DNA of 64,000 nt from an uncultured Candidatus Saccharibacteria bacterium (lineage in GTDB: Bacteria > Patescibacteriota > Saccharimonadia > Saccharimonadales > Saccharimonadaceae): NCBI GenBank assembly GCA_938045445.1, contig CALIMM010000014.1, positions 62,001 to 126,000 of the forward strand, read 5' to 3'. The first letter of the stretch is position 1, and every line of letters begins with the position of its first letter. The notes below the pieces were generated by a model, which saw nothing but the letters and a program-made list of their open reading frames with translations, was not told the DNA's origin and searched no databases. The position numbers were made by a program, and so were the translations under genes. This document shows, piece by piece, positions 1-8,021 of this stretch.

Positions 1-125
1 ATACTGAGGAAGTAGCGACGGGCCAGTGGTTTTCGCTAGACGAAGCATTGCAGCTCAATACGAATGACGCCACACGCCAGATTCTCACTGCCTACCAGCG
101 GTATAACGAGACGGGTGTGGTGTAG
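1..125 (+). CDS. C-terminal fragment of a probable Nudix hydrolase
   Basis: Only the last 40 codons are inside the window; the frame is open from base 3 to a TAG at 123-125. The peptide contains GQWFSLDEAL followed by a helical tail, which resembles the end of Nudix hydrolases, where a W/F-x-x-x-DEAL stretch follows the catalytic region. The Nudix box itself would lie upstream, outside the window, so the family call is tentative. A second Nudix gene starts 42 bases downstream on the same strand, so the two may form a transcription unit. Confidence 0.5.
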   Translation, partial: TEEVATGQWFSLDEALQLNTNDATRQILTAYQRYNETGVV

Positions 126-167
126 ATGATAGAGGAGCGGTAACACTCTGCCTAGTAGAGGATCGGT

Positions 168-803
168 ATGACGCAAGAAAGACTCCTGACAGAAAAGAAC
201 ATAGCACATAACAGTGAAGATGAAGCAAAGGCGGGCTGGCACACAGCTTTTGCAGGCATGATGTTTGATGTCCAACATAATGACAAGGGCTGGGAAAGGG
301 TGGTACGAGCGCCAGGCGTGCGCATTATACTTGATGATCAAAACAGTGGCAAAATCTTGCTCACCCGCGAATTTCGTCATGAGCTGGATGGATATGATTA
401 TCGCCTGCCAGGGGGTAAGGTGTTTGATTCACGTGCTGACTACCAAGCTGCTTGCGCCCAACATGTTGATATAATTCAAGCCGCGACGACGAAGGCTGTG
501 CATGAGGTGCAAGAAGAAGCGGGTTACACGATTGTCGACCCGCAGCTTATTCATACCTCGACACTTGGTGCGACGGTGAAGTGGGATTTATATACATTTG
601 TTGCAACGAATTTTATAAAAAGTGATGATGGGCAGCAACTTGAGGATGGTGAAGTGATTCAGACAGACTTGTGGTTCTCGTATGATGAGGTGCGCGAAAT
701 GGCTTTGAAAGGTGACATGCGCGAGGATAGAATCGCGATGGTATTATTACGGTATCTATACAGCAATGATTTCATTGATAGAAATAAGGGAGAGGTAGCA
801 TAG
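168..803 (+). CDS. Nudix hydrolase with expanded Nudix box
   Basis: A 211-residue protein of the Nudix superfamily, which hydrolyses nucleoside diphosphates linked to another group; ADP-ribose pyrophosphatase-like enzymes are the closest in layout. The Nudix box is split: RLPGGK sits near residue 80, then about 20 extra residues follow before AVHEVQEEAGY near residue 110. The two metal-binding glutamates are kept, but the usual Arg before them is His. A GAGGA ribosome site lies just before the ATG. The next gene, an SDR oxidoreductase, begins 9 bases after the stop, so the two are probably co-transcribed. The substrate cannot be read from sequence. Confidence 0.85.
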   Translation: MTQERLLTEKNIAHNSEDEAKAGWHTAFAGMMFDVQHNDKGWERVVRAPGVRIILDDQNSGKILLTREFRHELDGYDYRLPGGKVFDSRADYQAACAQHVDIIQAATTKAVHEVQEEAGYTIVDPQLIHTSTLGATVKWDLYTFVATNFIKSDDGQQLEDGEVIQTDLWFSYDEVREMALKGDMREDRIAMVLLRYLYSNDFIDRNKGEVA

Positions 804-812
804 CAATTAGCA

Positions 813-1565
813 ATGGATGGATTGGCGGGCAAAACAGTACTTATAACGGGAGCTGTAAGAGGTATCGGGCGTGCAACTGCTGAAGAGTTTGCTCATGCTG
901 GGGCGAATGTGGTTATGAATTATAAATCATCTGCCCAGCATAGTGTACAAAAGATAGTTCATGAGATGAGTGATCGTTACAAAGTGAAGGTTATCGCGAT
1001 TCAGGCTGATGTATCTGATGAAGCTGCGGTGCAAGCTATAGCGGATCGTATAAAATGTACTTTCTCGTCGCTTGATATCGTTGTTAATAACGCAGGAGTC
1101 ATTATTGACAAACCGTATGAAGAGCACACTTTTGCGGATTATCGAACGATTTTTGATACAAATGTCTATAGTGTTCTTTTGTCGGGGAAGATCTTTGGGC
1201 GTATGATACAAGAAACTGCTGGCCAAGGATCTATAATCAATGTCGCATCGACAGCCGGGATGTTTGATTTTTATCCCGACAATATAGACTATGCTGCTAG
1301 CAAAGCGGCGGTTCAATCAATAACAAAGACACTTGCTACGCAGTATGCACCCTATATACGAGTGAATGGTGTTGCTCCTGGTTGGGTGGACACGGACATG
1401 AATAAAGACCTCCCAAGTGATGTCATAGCAGACGCTAAAAAGCAGATTCTTCTTGGTCGTATTGCTCATCCTCGTGACATTGCACGAGTTATCGTCTTCC
1501 TTGCGAGTGATGCAGCAAGGTATATAACGGGCACCGTAATACCAGTTGATGGTGGAAGGCGATAG
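813..1565 (+). CDS. short-chain dehydrogenase/reductase (FabG-like)
   Basis: A 250-residue classical SDR, an NAD(P)-dependent oxidoreductase of the cytoplasm. The dinucleotide-binding motif TGAVRGIG is near residue 13, NNAG near residue 92, a catalytic Ser in the NVAST stretch, and YAASK supplies the catalytic Tyr and Lys near residue 160. The C-terminal ITGTVIPVDGG is typical of FabG-type enzymes. The length equals the family norm. No acyl carrier protein or other fatty-acid gene is nearby, so a role in fatty acid synthesis is not supported; it may act on a sugar or small ketone. It follows the Nudix gene closely and precedes a broken gene by three bases. Confidence 0.88.
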   Translation: MDGLAGKTVLITGAVRGIGRATAEEFAHAGANVVMNYKSSAQHSVQKIVHEMSDRYKVKVIAIQADVSDEAAVQAIADRIKCTFSSLDIVVNNAGVIIDKPYEEHTFADYRTIFDTNVYSVLLSGKIFGRMIQETAGQGSIINVASTAGMFDFYPDNIDYAASKAAVQSITKTLATQYAPYIRVNGVAPGWVDTDMNKDLPSDVIADAKKQILLGRIAHPRDIARVIVFLASDAARYITGTVIPVDGGRR

Positions 1566-1568
1566 GAA

Positions 1569-1850
1569 GTGAAGCTAACAAAAACGACATATATCCTTTG
1601 CGGTGGCGCAGAGCGTTGGGCGGGTAACTTTGGTAGCTATTTGCAAGACTTCTTTGCGGATCAGCAGGATGAGCTTAGGATTATTGATGTGTTCTTTGCT
1701 AGCCTCAACGAAGAATGGCAACTTCAGGCCAGATAGCCAAATCCTTAACCAACCACTGATGATGAGTACGATCGATGGCTATCGGCCAATGTTTTGCCTC
1801 TCGCCCGAGCAGTTCTCGCAGATTCAGCACTACCGCGAAAAGCGTCTTAA
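1569..1850 (+). pseudogene. broken gene, possibly peptidase S51/glutamine amidotransferase-like
   Basis: A GTG three bases after the SDR stop opens a frame reading YILCGGAERWAG and IIDVFFASLNEEW. It is stopped by TAG at 1734-1736 and TAA at 1746-1748. The same frame then reads on as DDEYDRWLSANVLPLARAVL before TAA at 1848-1850. Both parts look like real protein, so this is most simply a gene with internal decay or a deletion. The N-terminal glycine-rich strand and the following FFA-x-x-x-x-EEW resemble peptidase E (S51) relatives, but that is a weak guess. Its 5-prime spacing suggests it was once the third gene of the Nudix-SDR unit. Confidence 0.45.
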
Positions 1851-1913
1851 TCTATCTGCAGAACATAAGGAATCCTCGCAATAAGGGTAATTCTCCTCTG
1901 CTGCAAAACTTGC

Positions 1914-1919
1914 TATAAT
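1914..1919 (+). promoter_or_regulatory. extended -10 of the lepA fragment
   Basis: TGcTATAAT ends 7 bases before the ATG at 1927. Transcription would start at or next to the start codon, giving a leaderless message. Confidence 0.7.
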
Positions 1920-1926
1920 ATCAAAC

Positions 1927-2886
1927 ATGACAGCGATAACCGTCCAGCCCCTCCCTGGCTACAAAGAGGTCAAGCCCTTCGTCTATGCGGGGTTTTTCCC
2001 GGTGTCTAATGAAGATTATAATGACCTGAAGGAGGCGATTGAGAAGCTGAGCCTGAGCGATAGTGCGCTGCAGTTTGAGCCAGAGAATTCGCCGGTGTTG
2101 GGTTATGGTGTGCGGATTGGCTTCCTTGGTCTCTTGCATATGGATATCATTCGCGAGCGGCTCGAGCGTGAGTATAATTTAGACCTCATCGTCACCAACC
2201 CGAGTACCGACTACCAAGTCAGTTTGACGAATGGCGAGGAATTAGACATCAAATCGGCTAGTGAATTGCCCGACCCAGCCCAGATCAAGGAGATTCGCGA
2301 GCCGTGGATTGATGGTGAGATCGTTGTGCCTCAAGATTACATCGGCGCAGTGATCCAGCTCATCGTCAGTAAACGCGGCCGGCAAAAGAACCTCAGTTAC
2401 ATCGACGAGCGTGCCCTCATCTCCTTTGCGGCACCACTGGCTAATCTCCTGACGGATTTTTATGATCAATTGAAGTCGGTTACCAGCGGCTACGGCTCGT
2501 TTAATTATGAACTGCGGGGCTACCAAGCGGAGGATTTAGTGCGTGTGGATTTCTACGTGGCGGGCGAGATGGTTGATGCGCTCAGCGTTATGTGTCACCG
2601 CTCGGAGTCGCAACGGCTGGGGCGCGAGGTGGTGAAGAAGCTCAAGGATGTCGTGCCGCGCCAGAGCTTTGAGGTGGCACTGCAGGCGGCGATTGGTGGG
2701 AAGTTCATTGCCCGCGAAAATATTGGTGCCTACCGCAAAGATGTGACGGGCTATCTCTACGGTGGTGATGTGAGCCGCAAGAAGAAACTCCTTGCCAAGC
2801 AAGCTCGCGGCAAGAAGCGCATGAAACGTTTTGGTAAGGTCGATATCCCTAGCGAAGCCTTTACCGTAATGCTCAAGCGAGATTAA
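1927..2886 (+). CDS. lepA: elongation factor 4 (LepA), C-terminal half only
   Basis: The 319 residues match the back half of LepA/EF4, the ribosomal back-translocation GTPase. They begin at PLPGYKEVKP, about residue 285 of a full 600-residue protein, and include the EF-G-like domains III and V and the LepA-specific C-terminal domain (SRKKKLLAKQARGKKRMK near the end). The whole GTPase domain and domain II are missing, and no trace of them lies upstream. A well-placed extended -10 directly before the ATG shows that the fragment may still be expressed. Either this is decay after a rearrangement, supported by the broken gene next door, or a free-standing ribosome-binding module. A complete lepA may exist elsewhere in the genome. 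Confidence 0.85.
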   Translation: MTAITVQPLPGYKEVKPFVYAGFFPVSNEDYNDLKEAIEKLSLSDSALQFEPENSPVLGYGVRIGFLGLLHMDIIRERLEREYNLDLIVTNPSTDYQVSLTNGEELDIKSASELPDPAQIKEIREPWIDGEIVVPQDYIGAVIQLIVSKRGRQKNLSYIDERALISFAAPLANLLTDFYDQLKSVTSGYGSFNYELRGYQAEDLVRVDFYVAGEMVDALSVMCHRSESQRLGREVVKKLKDVVPRQSFEVALQAAIGGKFIARENIGAYRKDVTGYLYGGDVSRKKKLLAKQARGKKRMKRFGKVDIPSEAFTVMLKRD

Positions 2887-2903
2887 CAACTAACAGGAGC
2901 TGT

Positions 2904-3398
2904 GTGCAAGTGCAGATACGTTATGACCGATTGGTGGCCGATATAGACAGAGCACTCGTGTATGACAATGTGCCACCTGCAGAGAGAGTGTGTGATTATC
3001 GGTATTGGCGAGCAGTGAGCTTAGCGCGGCTTGCGCTAGAACTGAGCAATGGCAACGATACGCTTACTCTTGATGGCATGCCAGTGCATTTTACTCGTCA
3101 CTATGCAGATGCACGGCGCACGGCACAGTCAATTGCCCGTGGCCAGTGGGTATACCAAACGCGTGGTAGAGAAGAGGAGATTGCAGCAACGATTCATCAT
3201 GAGTTTCGACCTGAGCAGCAGCTCCAGCCGGCGTTGATTATTGCGCATCGGCAATATCACGCTGTAACGAAACCAGATCATATGGGGATGCCTGATTGTG
3301 TGCGTATCGGAGGACATATGACAGATATCGATCGGTACTCCCAAGAGTTCCTGGAAGACTACTTTCAGATAGATCTAAACAATATCAAGAATAGCTAG
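2904..3398 (+). CDS. hypothetical protein, 164 residues
   Basis: Not recognised. It begins at GTG 2904 with AGGAG four bases upstream; a second GTG at 2910 is also possible. The product is soluble, mixed helical, rich in Arg, His and Tyr, with no signal peptide, membrane segment or cysteine cluster. It starts 17 bases after the lepA fragment, so it may be read from the same promoter. The base composition and rare-codon mix resemble the neighbouring accessory genes more than the housekeeping ones. Confidence 0.6.
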   Translation: MQVQIRYDRLVADIDRALVYDNVPPAERVCDYRYWRAVSLARLALELSNGNDTLTLDGMPVHFTRHYADARRTAQSIARGQWVYQTRGREEEIAATIHHEFRPEQQLQPALIIAHRQYHAVTKPDHMGMPDCVRIGGHMTDIDRYSQEFLEDYFQIDLNNIKNS

Positions 3399-3439
3399 CT
3401 TCTCACGCCACGGGTGAGAAACCACTCTCTACGATGTGC

Positions 3440-3445
3440 TATCAT
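3440..3445 (+). promoter_or_regulatory. extended -10 of the guanylate kinase gene
   Basis: TGcTATCAT lies 9 bases before the ATG at 3455. It overlaps the more upstream in-frame ATG at 3434, which argues against that one as the start. Confidence 0.55.
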
Positions 3446-3454
3446 AAATATGAT

Positions 3455-4186
3455 ATGACTATGACGAATCTTCAATCACTTATCGAACAGTATCAGCCGA
3501 CTGAGGCAGTGCGCCAGCTTGTGTGCGACACAAGGATAGTGCTGCTCGTTGGCATCTCTGGGGCCGGCAAGGATACGACTAAGCAGCGGTTGCTCGCGAG
3601 CACCGAGTTCGCCGATATCGTCTCGTACACCACCCGTCAGCCTCGCCAAAACAAAGGTGTGTGGGAGCAAAAGGGGGTCGACTATCATTATATCGATGAA
3701 GCAACTGCCGCAGAGTTGTTGCAAAGCCGTGCTTTTGTAGAGGCGAAGTTTGTCCATGGAACACTCTATGGTACAGGGGTCAGGCAGATTCAGGATATTC
3801 GCGATGCAGGTAAGATTGCGGTGACGGATATTGATGTGCAGGGTGTTGATGAGTATAAAAAGCTCTCTCCAGGCGTGGTCGCGATATTTCTCTTACCGCC
3901 AAACTTTCAAGAGTGGCAGCGACGCCTTAGTGTGCGCTATACCTCGCAGGCGGAGTTTGATCGTGAGTGGCCCAAGCGCTATACCAGTGCAATTCGCGAG
4001 ATCACCCACGCACTCGAAGTCCCATACTATCACTTCGTCATCAACGATGATATCGACGAGACGGCGCGCATTGTGCGAGCGATTGCCTCTAAGCCAGATG
4101 TGTATAATCGCAAGGATGACGAAGCTCGCTTGGCGGCGCGAGACTTGCTCGATAGCCTCTTGCGTGAGCACCCGGAGCATATATGA
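3455..4186 (+). CDS. gmk: guanylate kinase-like P-loop kinase
   Basis: A protein of about 243 residues with a guanylate kinase fold; such enzymes phosphorylate GMP to GDP. The P-loop GISGAGKDT lies near residue 32. SYTTRQPR is the GMP-binding lid strand, and GVDYHYIDEAT, FVEAKFVHGTLYGT and VTDIDVQGV follow in family order. The protein is about 40 residues longer than typical GMK because of extra N- and C-terminal helices, and the P-loop has Asp where Lys-Ser/Thr-Thr is usual, so substrate choice may differ. The start at 3455 is chosen because a -10 box covers the earlier ATG. It overlaps the next gene by ATGA at 4183-4186. Confidence 0.8.
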   Translation: MTMTNLQSLIEQYQPTEAVRQLVCDTRIVLLVGISGAGKDTTKQRLLASTEFADIVSYTTRQPRQNKGVWEQKGVDYHYIDEATAAELLQSRAFVEAKFVHGTLYGTGVRQIQDIRDAGKIAVTDIDVQGVDEYKKLSPGVVAIFLLPPNFQEWQRRLSVRYTSQAEFDREWPKRYTSAIREITHALEVPYYHFVINDDIDETARIVRAIASKPDVYNRKDDEARLAARDLLDSLLREHPEHI

Positions 4187-5613
4187 GCAAGCCAGCCACG
4201 CGCACTGCCGCTGAGCCAGGTGATGCCGAGCATAAGCAGCGCTCATCTCTAGCGCTGCGCCGGCCAGTGTGGTCACCCACGGCGTTGGTCGATCAAGGAT
4301 TCTTTATTTTTGCGGGGGTGGCATCGTTTTGGTTTGTGTGGCTGGTGTGGCGCGAGGGTTGGCACACTGGTGGCTGGTGGTTGGTGGGGTTCTTTGCGGT
4401 GGTGTGGGTGATTACGGCGTATTTTGCGTTGCCACGCTTGCACCGCATCTTGAGTAGTATTTATGTGCCCAATTATTTCATTGGCCGGACGCGCACCCCA
4501 GATGGTCTCCTTGGCGACCCAGTCAATCTCGCCTTTCGCGGCAGCGAAGCTCAGCTCCACCGTGCCATGACGGCCGCTGGCTGGGCGCTGGCTGATGATG
4601 TGACGGTGCGCTCGTCGTGGCGGATTATCCTCGCCACACTGACCCGCCGCAGCTATCCTAATGCACCAGTCTCGCCCCTAGTGCTATTTGGCCGGCAGCA
4701 GGACTTTGCCTACCAGCAGGAGATCGATGGCAACCCGGGCAAGCGTCATCACGTACGCTTCTGGCGCTGCCCCCAGGGGTGGTTGCTGCCCGGCGGGCAT
4801 CAGGTGGACTGGCTCGCGGCTGGTACGTACGACAAGAGTGTGGGGTTATCAATTTTTACCTTGCAAGTGACGCACAAGATCGACGAAAACACCGACATTG
4901 AGCGGGACTATGTCGTCAAGACAGTCACGCGTGCGCTTCGTTCGATTGAGCTAACGGTACTAGAGGATTTCTCGACGGGCTACCACTCGCGCAACGGGGG
5001 TGGAGATAACATTATTACCGATGGCGATCTGCCTGTCATCGAGCTTGGCCGCGTCCGTGCCAAGGCAAGCGAAGACGAGGACGTGCCTTCCGATCTGATT
5101 CTCGACGCAACGACGCACGAGACTATGCCTGATGAACACGCTACCCTCATGTCGCAATTTTTGAGCCGCCGCCCACCACAGATCGCCCTTGGGATTATTA
5201 TGATTGGCCTGGCGATTGCTGTGGCCACAATGAGTACCTTCTTCGAGATTCTCAACTTTAGCCACTTGCGCATAGAGGTGGTGCGGATTTTTCACGAGAG
5301 TGGCCTGCCGCTGCAGAGTATTGAGAGTGCGACGCATATTGTAGCGACTATCTCAGCCATTGTATCTACAACGTGGATTGGCATCGTGATTTTTCTTGCG
5401 GGGCTAACCTTCCGCGGCAGCGACCGCTCGCGGATTTTGCTGATGAGCATCGCCAGCCTCGCAGCGGTGATTAGTTCATTTGGGCTGACCATCGGCAGGG
5501 TCACGTGGTCGGCCGCTGGCACACTGCTCTTCATTGGCGTCAACATCATCATCGTGCTCATGTTCTCCACCGACGCTGCCCGACGCTTCACCCGAGCGCG
5601 CAGCGGGAAGTAA
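4183..5613 (+). CDS. membrane protein with LssY C-terminal-like domain
   Basis: A 476-residue integral membrane protein translationally coupled to the guanylate kinase (ATGA). Two membrane segments occupy about residues 38-85. A soluble domain of about 200 residues then follows, with PVNLAFRGSEAQLHRAM, AAGWALADDV and the later AGTYDKSVGLS, the pattern of the LssY_C family. Four more hydrophobic segments fill residues 335-470. LssY-type domains are often found with PAP2 phosphatases, but their role is unknown. Only the domain assignment is supported; no catalytic residues can be named. Confidence 0.72.
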   Translation: MSKPATRTAAEPGDAEHKQRSSLALRRPVWSPTALVDQGFFIFAGVASFWFVWLVWREGWHTGGWWLVGFFAVVWVITAYFALPRLHRILSSIYVPNYFIGRTRTPDGLLGDPVNLAFRGSEAQLHRAMTAAGWALADDVTVRSSWRIILATLTRRSYPNAPVSPLVLFGRQQDFAYQQEIDGNPGKRHHVRFWRCPQGWLLPGGHQVDWLAAGTYDKSVGLSIFTLQVTHKIDENTDIERDYVVKTVTRALRSIELTVLEDFSTGYHSRNGGGDNIITDGDLPVIELGRVRAKASEDEDVPSDLILDATTHETMPDEHATLMSQFLSRRPPQIALGIIMIGLAIAVATMSTFFEILNFSHLRIEVVRIFHESGLPLQSIESATHIVATISAIVSTTWIGIVIFLAGLTFRGSDRSRILLMSIASLAAVISSFGLTIGRVTWSAAGTLLFIGVNIIIVLMFSTDAARRFTRARSGK

Positions 5614-5942
5614 TGGCCGCAGATTTGTAAATGAATTCGGTGCTTGTGCGCTACTGCTCGTCCTATTGAGGGTGTAGTTTAGTGGATTATTAGAAAAATC
5701 TCACATAGAGGTAGCAAAGCTTTGTATTATGGCTCAGATTGCAAAATTGTGTGATGCGAGAATTGACGCGTTACCAGCGAAGCGAGAGGGAGGGGTGTGA
5801 GCTTGGATTTGCACAGTTGAACCTCAAAAAATCACCCTCTCTGCCAGCCTCTCCTCTATTTGAGTGTAGCGAAAAGCAACAGCTGCTAGGCTTATCCCCG
5901 ATACATAATTTGAATATTTGAAAATAATGTTCATTCTCGCCA
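5614..5942. other. 329-base gap without a recognised gene
   Basis: No gene, tRNA-like fold or strong terminator seen. An AT-rich stretch from about 5910 to 5945 precedes the next gene and probably holds its promoter, but no clear -10 can be chosen. Confidence 0.4.
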
Positions 5943-6587
5943 ATGTTTCTAATGAAAGGTGATAGTGATGAAAGGCGTGAAAATCACCAGGGCTCTAATA
6001 CTCAAGCGACACCCAGATTGACAACAGAGCAAAAAATAGTTACACTACCTGATATTGTGACAGAGCAGTTTGATGATATTGTCAAGGGTCTTAGTACTAG
6101 CCCTGGTCTTGATAGTTATATTCCTGAACAATGTCGAAAATGCCCACTGCTGGCAGGAATAATAGAAGCGCTTAAAACGGTATGGGAGCAGAAGAAAGCG
6201 CTGGAGCGTACAGCATTAGAGACAGCAGACAATATTACACCATGGCTACGAGTACAAGGCGCGTCTGAGGAAGAAATAGAGCAGATCCTAGAGGATCCAG
6301 AGCGACTAAAAGAGGCACAAGCTAAGTATAGGGAGTTTGCAAGGATAAAGCTTGATATAGGGGATGCCGCACTCAATCAGCTACTGCCAGGCATAGAAAG
6401 GCAGACAGCAGGCTGCCCTGGAATTATAAAATGCATAAGTCTAGATGGGAAAACAGTTGCAAGGGTGTGCGGCTCACCCGCTATGCAAGACGGGAAAAAC
6501 CGCGAAGCGACAGTAGTCGATCGTACTGGCAGAGGTGAACAGGACCCGCCCACGGCAGACACCCCCAACAATAACACACTACGCTAA
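5943..6587 (+). CDS. unrecognised protein with YIPxQCxxCP motif (copy 1)
   Basis: A 214-residue soluble protein of unknown function. Near residue 58 it has SYIPEQCRKCPLLAG, then a long charged helical region (about residues 70-145), then a second cysteine pair, AGCPGIIKC, near residue 160 and a low-complexity polar tail. The first motif recurs in the next gene. Paired cysteines suggest metal binding or a disulfide, though no export signal is visible. In-frame ATGs at 5943 and 5952 are both possible starts. The gene sits just upstream of the heat-shock locus but on a separate transcript. Confidence 0.6.
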   Translation: MFLMKGDSDERRENHQGSNTQATPRLTTEQKIVTLPDIVTEQFDDIVKGLSTSPGLDSYIPEQCRKCPLLAGIIEALKTVWEQKKALERTALETADNITPWLRVQGASEEEIEQILEDPERLKEAQAKYREFARIKLDIGDAALNQLLPGIERQTAGCPGIIKCISLDGKTVARVCGSPAMQDGKNREATVVDRTGRGEQDPPTADTPNNNTLR

Positions 6588-6623
6588 TGATAAATAACTA
6601 CAGATAAAGGCACAATAGACGCT

Positions 6624-6929
6624 ATGATATCGCGCAATGAATCTCGAAAATTCTATAGTATTATCGGTGGGCTTGATGAGCCAGATATATCTGCGGCTTC
6701 TTATATCCCCAAGCAGTGCTATGGCTGCCCGCGAGCAGCCGAGCTGCGCCGCAGAATAGCGATGACAGCCTGGACGTATAGTGATCTCTGGAAAAATTGC
6801 TTTGATATTGCAGATGGCGACCCTGAGCTAGGCAAGGCTATTGTGTGTGCTATGGATAGGCTCAAGCAGCAGAATCAGCAGGCAAGAGATAAACTGAGCC
6901 AGCTCATTGCTCAGTGTAAGGAGCGCTAG
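6624..6929 (+). CDS. unrecognised protein with YIPxQCxxCP motif (copy 2)
   Basis: A 101-residue protein related to the gene before it. It contains SYIPKQCYGCPRAAELRRRI near residue 26, the same tyrosine, proline and CxxCP frame as the 214-residue neighbour. A helical stretch with further cysteines (KNC, IVC, QCK) follows. A CACAAT hexamer seven bases before the ATG suggests a leaderless message. No membrane segment or signal peptide. The two genes look like diverged tandem duplicates of a small family I do not recognise. Confidence 0.6.
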   Translation: MISRNESRKFYSIIGGLDEPDISAASYIPKQCYGCPRAAELRRRIAMTAWTYSDLWKNCFDIADGDPELGKAIVCAMDRLKQQNQQARDKLSQLIAQCKER

Positions 6930-7149
6930 TCTTGATAGGTAAAATAGTGAAAAGAAATAGCACAGTGACAGAGGTAGCAACTACCGCATGTATGTTGCTA
7001 TCACTTTCGCGCTATAAAACAATTGAGAGCGCAATGGTCGAGCGGCGCGATCTTGACGGCCAAGGAGCGGAAGGATAGATCGTTGTGACACGTCTCGCTA
7101 ACAGACGAGGCTTAGCAGCAAGAAATAGGCTACATCTTCCACTAGCCCA

Positions 7150-7176
7150 TTAGCACTCTATTGACGAGAGTGCCAA
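7150..7176 (+). promoter_or_regulatory. CIRCE operator of hrcA
   Basis: TTAGCACTC, nine bases, GAGTGCCAA: one mismatch from the CIRCE consensus bound by HrcA. The -35 box TTGACG (7161-7166) begins inside the spacer, so bound HrcA would cover the promoter. Confidence 0.95.
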
Positions 7177-7190
7177 CCCTACGCTATAAT
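7161..7190 (+). promoter_or_regulatory. hrcA promoter
   Basis: TTGACG, 18 bases, TATAAT (7185-7190). The ATG at 7197 follows the -10 by six bases, so the transcript should be leaderless. Confidence 0.85.
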
Positions 7191-7196
7191 GCGATC

Positions 7197-7907
7197 ATGA
7201 CCGAACGGCAACAAGCGATTCTTTCTGCCATCATCGAGCAATACGCTGAGATCGCTGCCCCTGTGGGGAGCGTGACGCTAGCGAAGCTATTTGGTGTGTC
7301 TAGTGCAACCATCCGGAGCGAGATGGCCAAGCTCGAGGAGATGGGCTTCGTCAAGGCGCCGCACACCAGTGCTGGGCGTATCCCCACCAGTAAGGGCTAC
7401 CGCTTCTACGTCAATGGCATCACTAATGCCCAGATGAGCGAGCTCCCCAGTGGGATCGATCGCAGCACCAAGGCTATCGAAGCGCACGTCAACTCACATC
7501 TCGATGCAGCCGATCGAGCCATTCGCAGTGCGGTGGATAGCCTCGTAGAGCTCACGGGCAACTTGGGCTTTGCTACCATCGGCAGTGAGCTCTATATGAA
7601 TGGTATTAGCCGGCTCTTTAGCCAGCCAGAATTTCTTGAGGGTAAGCATGTCCAATCGGTCGCGCATTTGATTGACAATATCGAGCCGTGGCTGCGCGAA
7701 GCTCGGCCCAATGAGCCACTTAATGTCTATATTGGTAGCGAGAACCCCATCGGCAAGAGCAGTGACGCAACGCTCATCATTAGCAAATTTCGCTCGCCCT
7801 ATAGCGACCGCAGCTACATTGGTGTGATTGGCCCCATGCGCCAGCACTACCGCCGTACCATCGAGCTTGTCAAGCGCACTGGGGTGATGCTGGAGGAGAT
7901 ATTATGA
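7197..7907 (+). CDS. hrcA: heat-inducible transcription repressor HrcA, short form
   Basis: HrcA represses heat-shock genes by binding CIRCE and is kept active by chaperones. This copy has 236 residues against about 340 in most bacteria. The N-terminal winged helix is intact (ATIRSEMAKLEEMGFV and HTSAGRIPTSKGYR, about residues 35-75). The dimerisation insert is largely missing, and the C-terminal GAF-like part is shortened but keeps SQPEF, IGSENP and YIGVIGPMRQHY. ATG 7197 is chosen because the -10 ends six bases before it; the frame is open further upstream but only across the promoter. It is autoregulated through the CIRCE at 7150-7176 and leads the grpE-dnaK locus. Confidence 0.93.
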   Translation: MTERQQAILSAIIEQYAEIAAPVGSVTLAKLFGVSSATIRSEMAKLEEMGFVKAPHTSAGRIPTSKGYRFYVNGITNAQMSELPSGIDRSTKAIEAHVNSHLDAADRAIRSAVDSLVELTGNLGFATIGSELYMNGISRLFSQPEFLEGKHVQSVAHLIDNIEPWLREARPNEPLNVYIGSENPIGKSSDATLIISKFRSPYSDRSYIGVIGPMRQHYRRTIELVKRTGVMLEEIL

Positions 7908-7942
7908 TAACACGACCACTGTTATTTGTGCTGCAGCCATGC

Positions 7943-7948
7943 TATACT
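7943..7948 (+). promoter_or_regulatory. -10 of the grpE transcript
   Basis: GcTATACT precedes grpE by about 75 bases. The leader contains an exact inverted repeat, CTGAGCA GTC TGCTCAG, at 7966-7982. No CIRCE is visible here, so direct HrcA control of grpE is not supported. Confidence 0.6.
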
Positions 7949-8021
7949 ATGAAGGATAATGACGACTGAGCAGTCTGCTCAGTACCACAGGCAACACCAC
8001 TAGGCAGGAGGAATGATATCG

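Noticed and set aside
1569..1850. Stop-codon reassignment to explain in-frame TAG and TAA
   Set aside because: TAA, TAG and TGA all end normal genes throughout the window.
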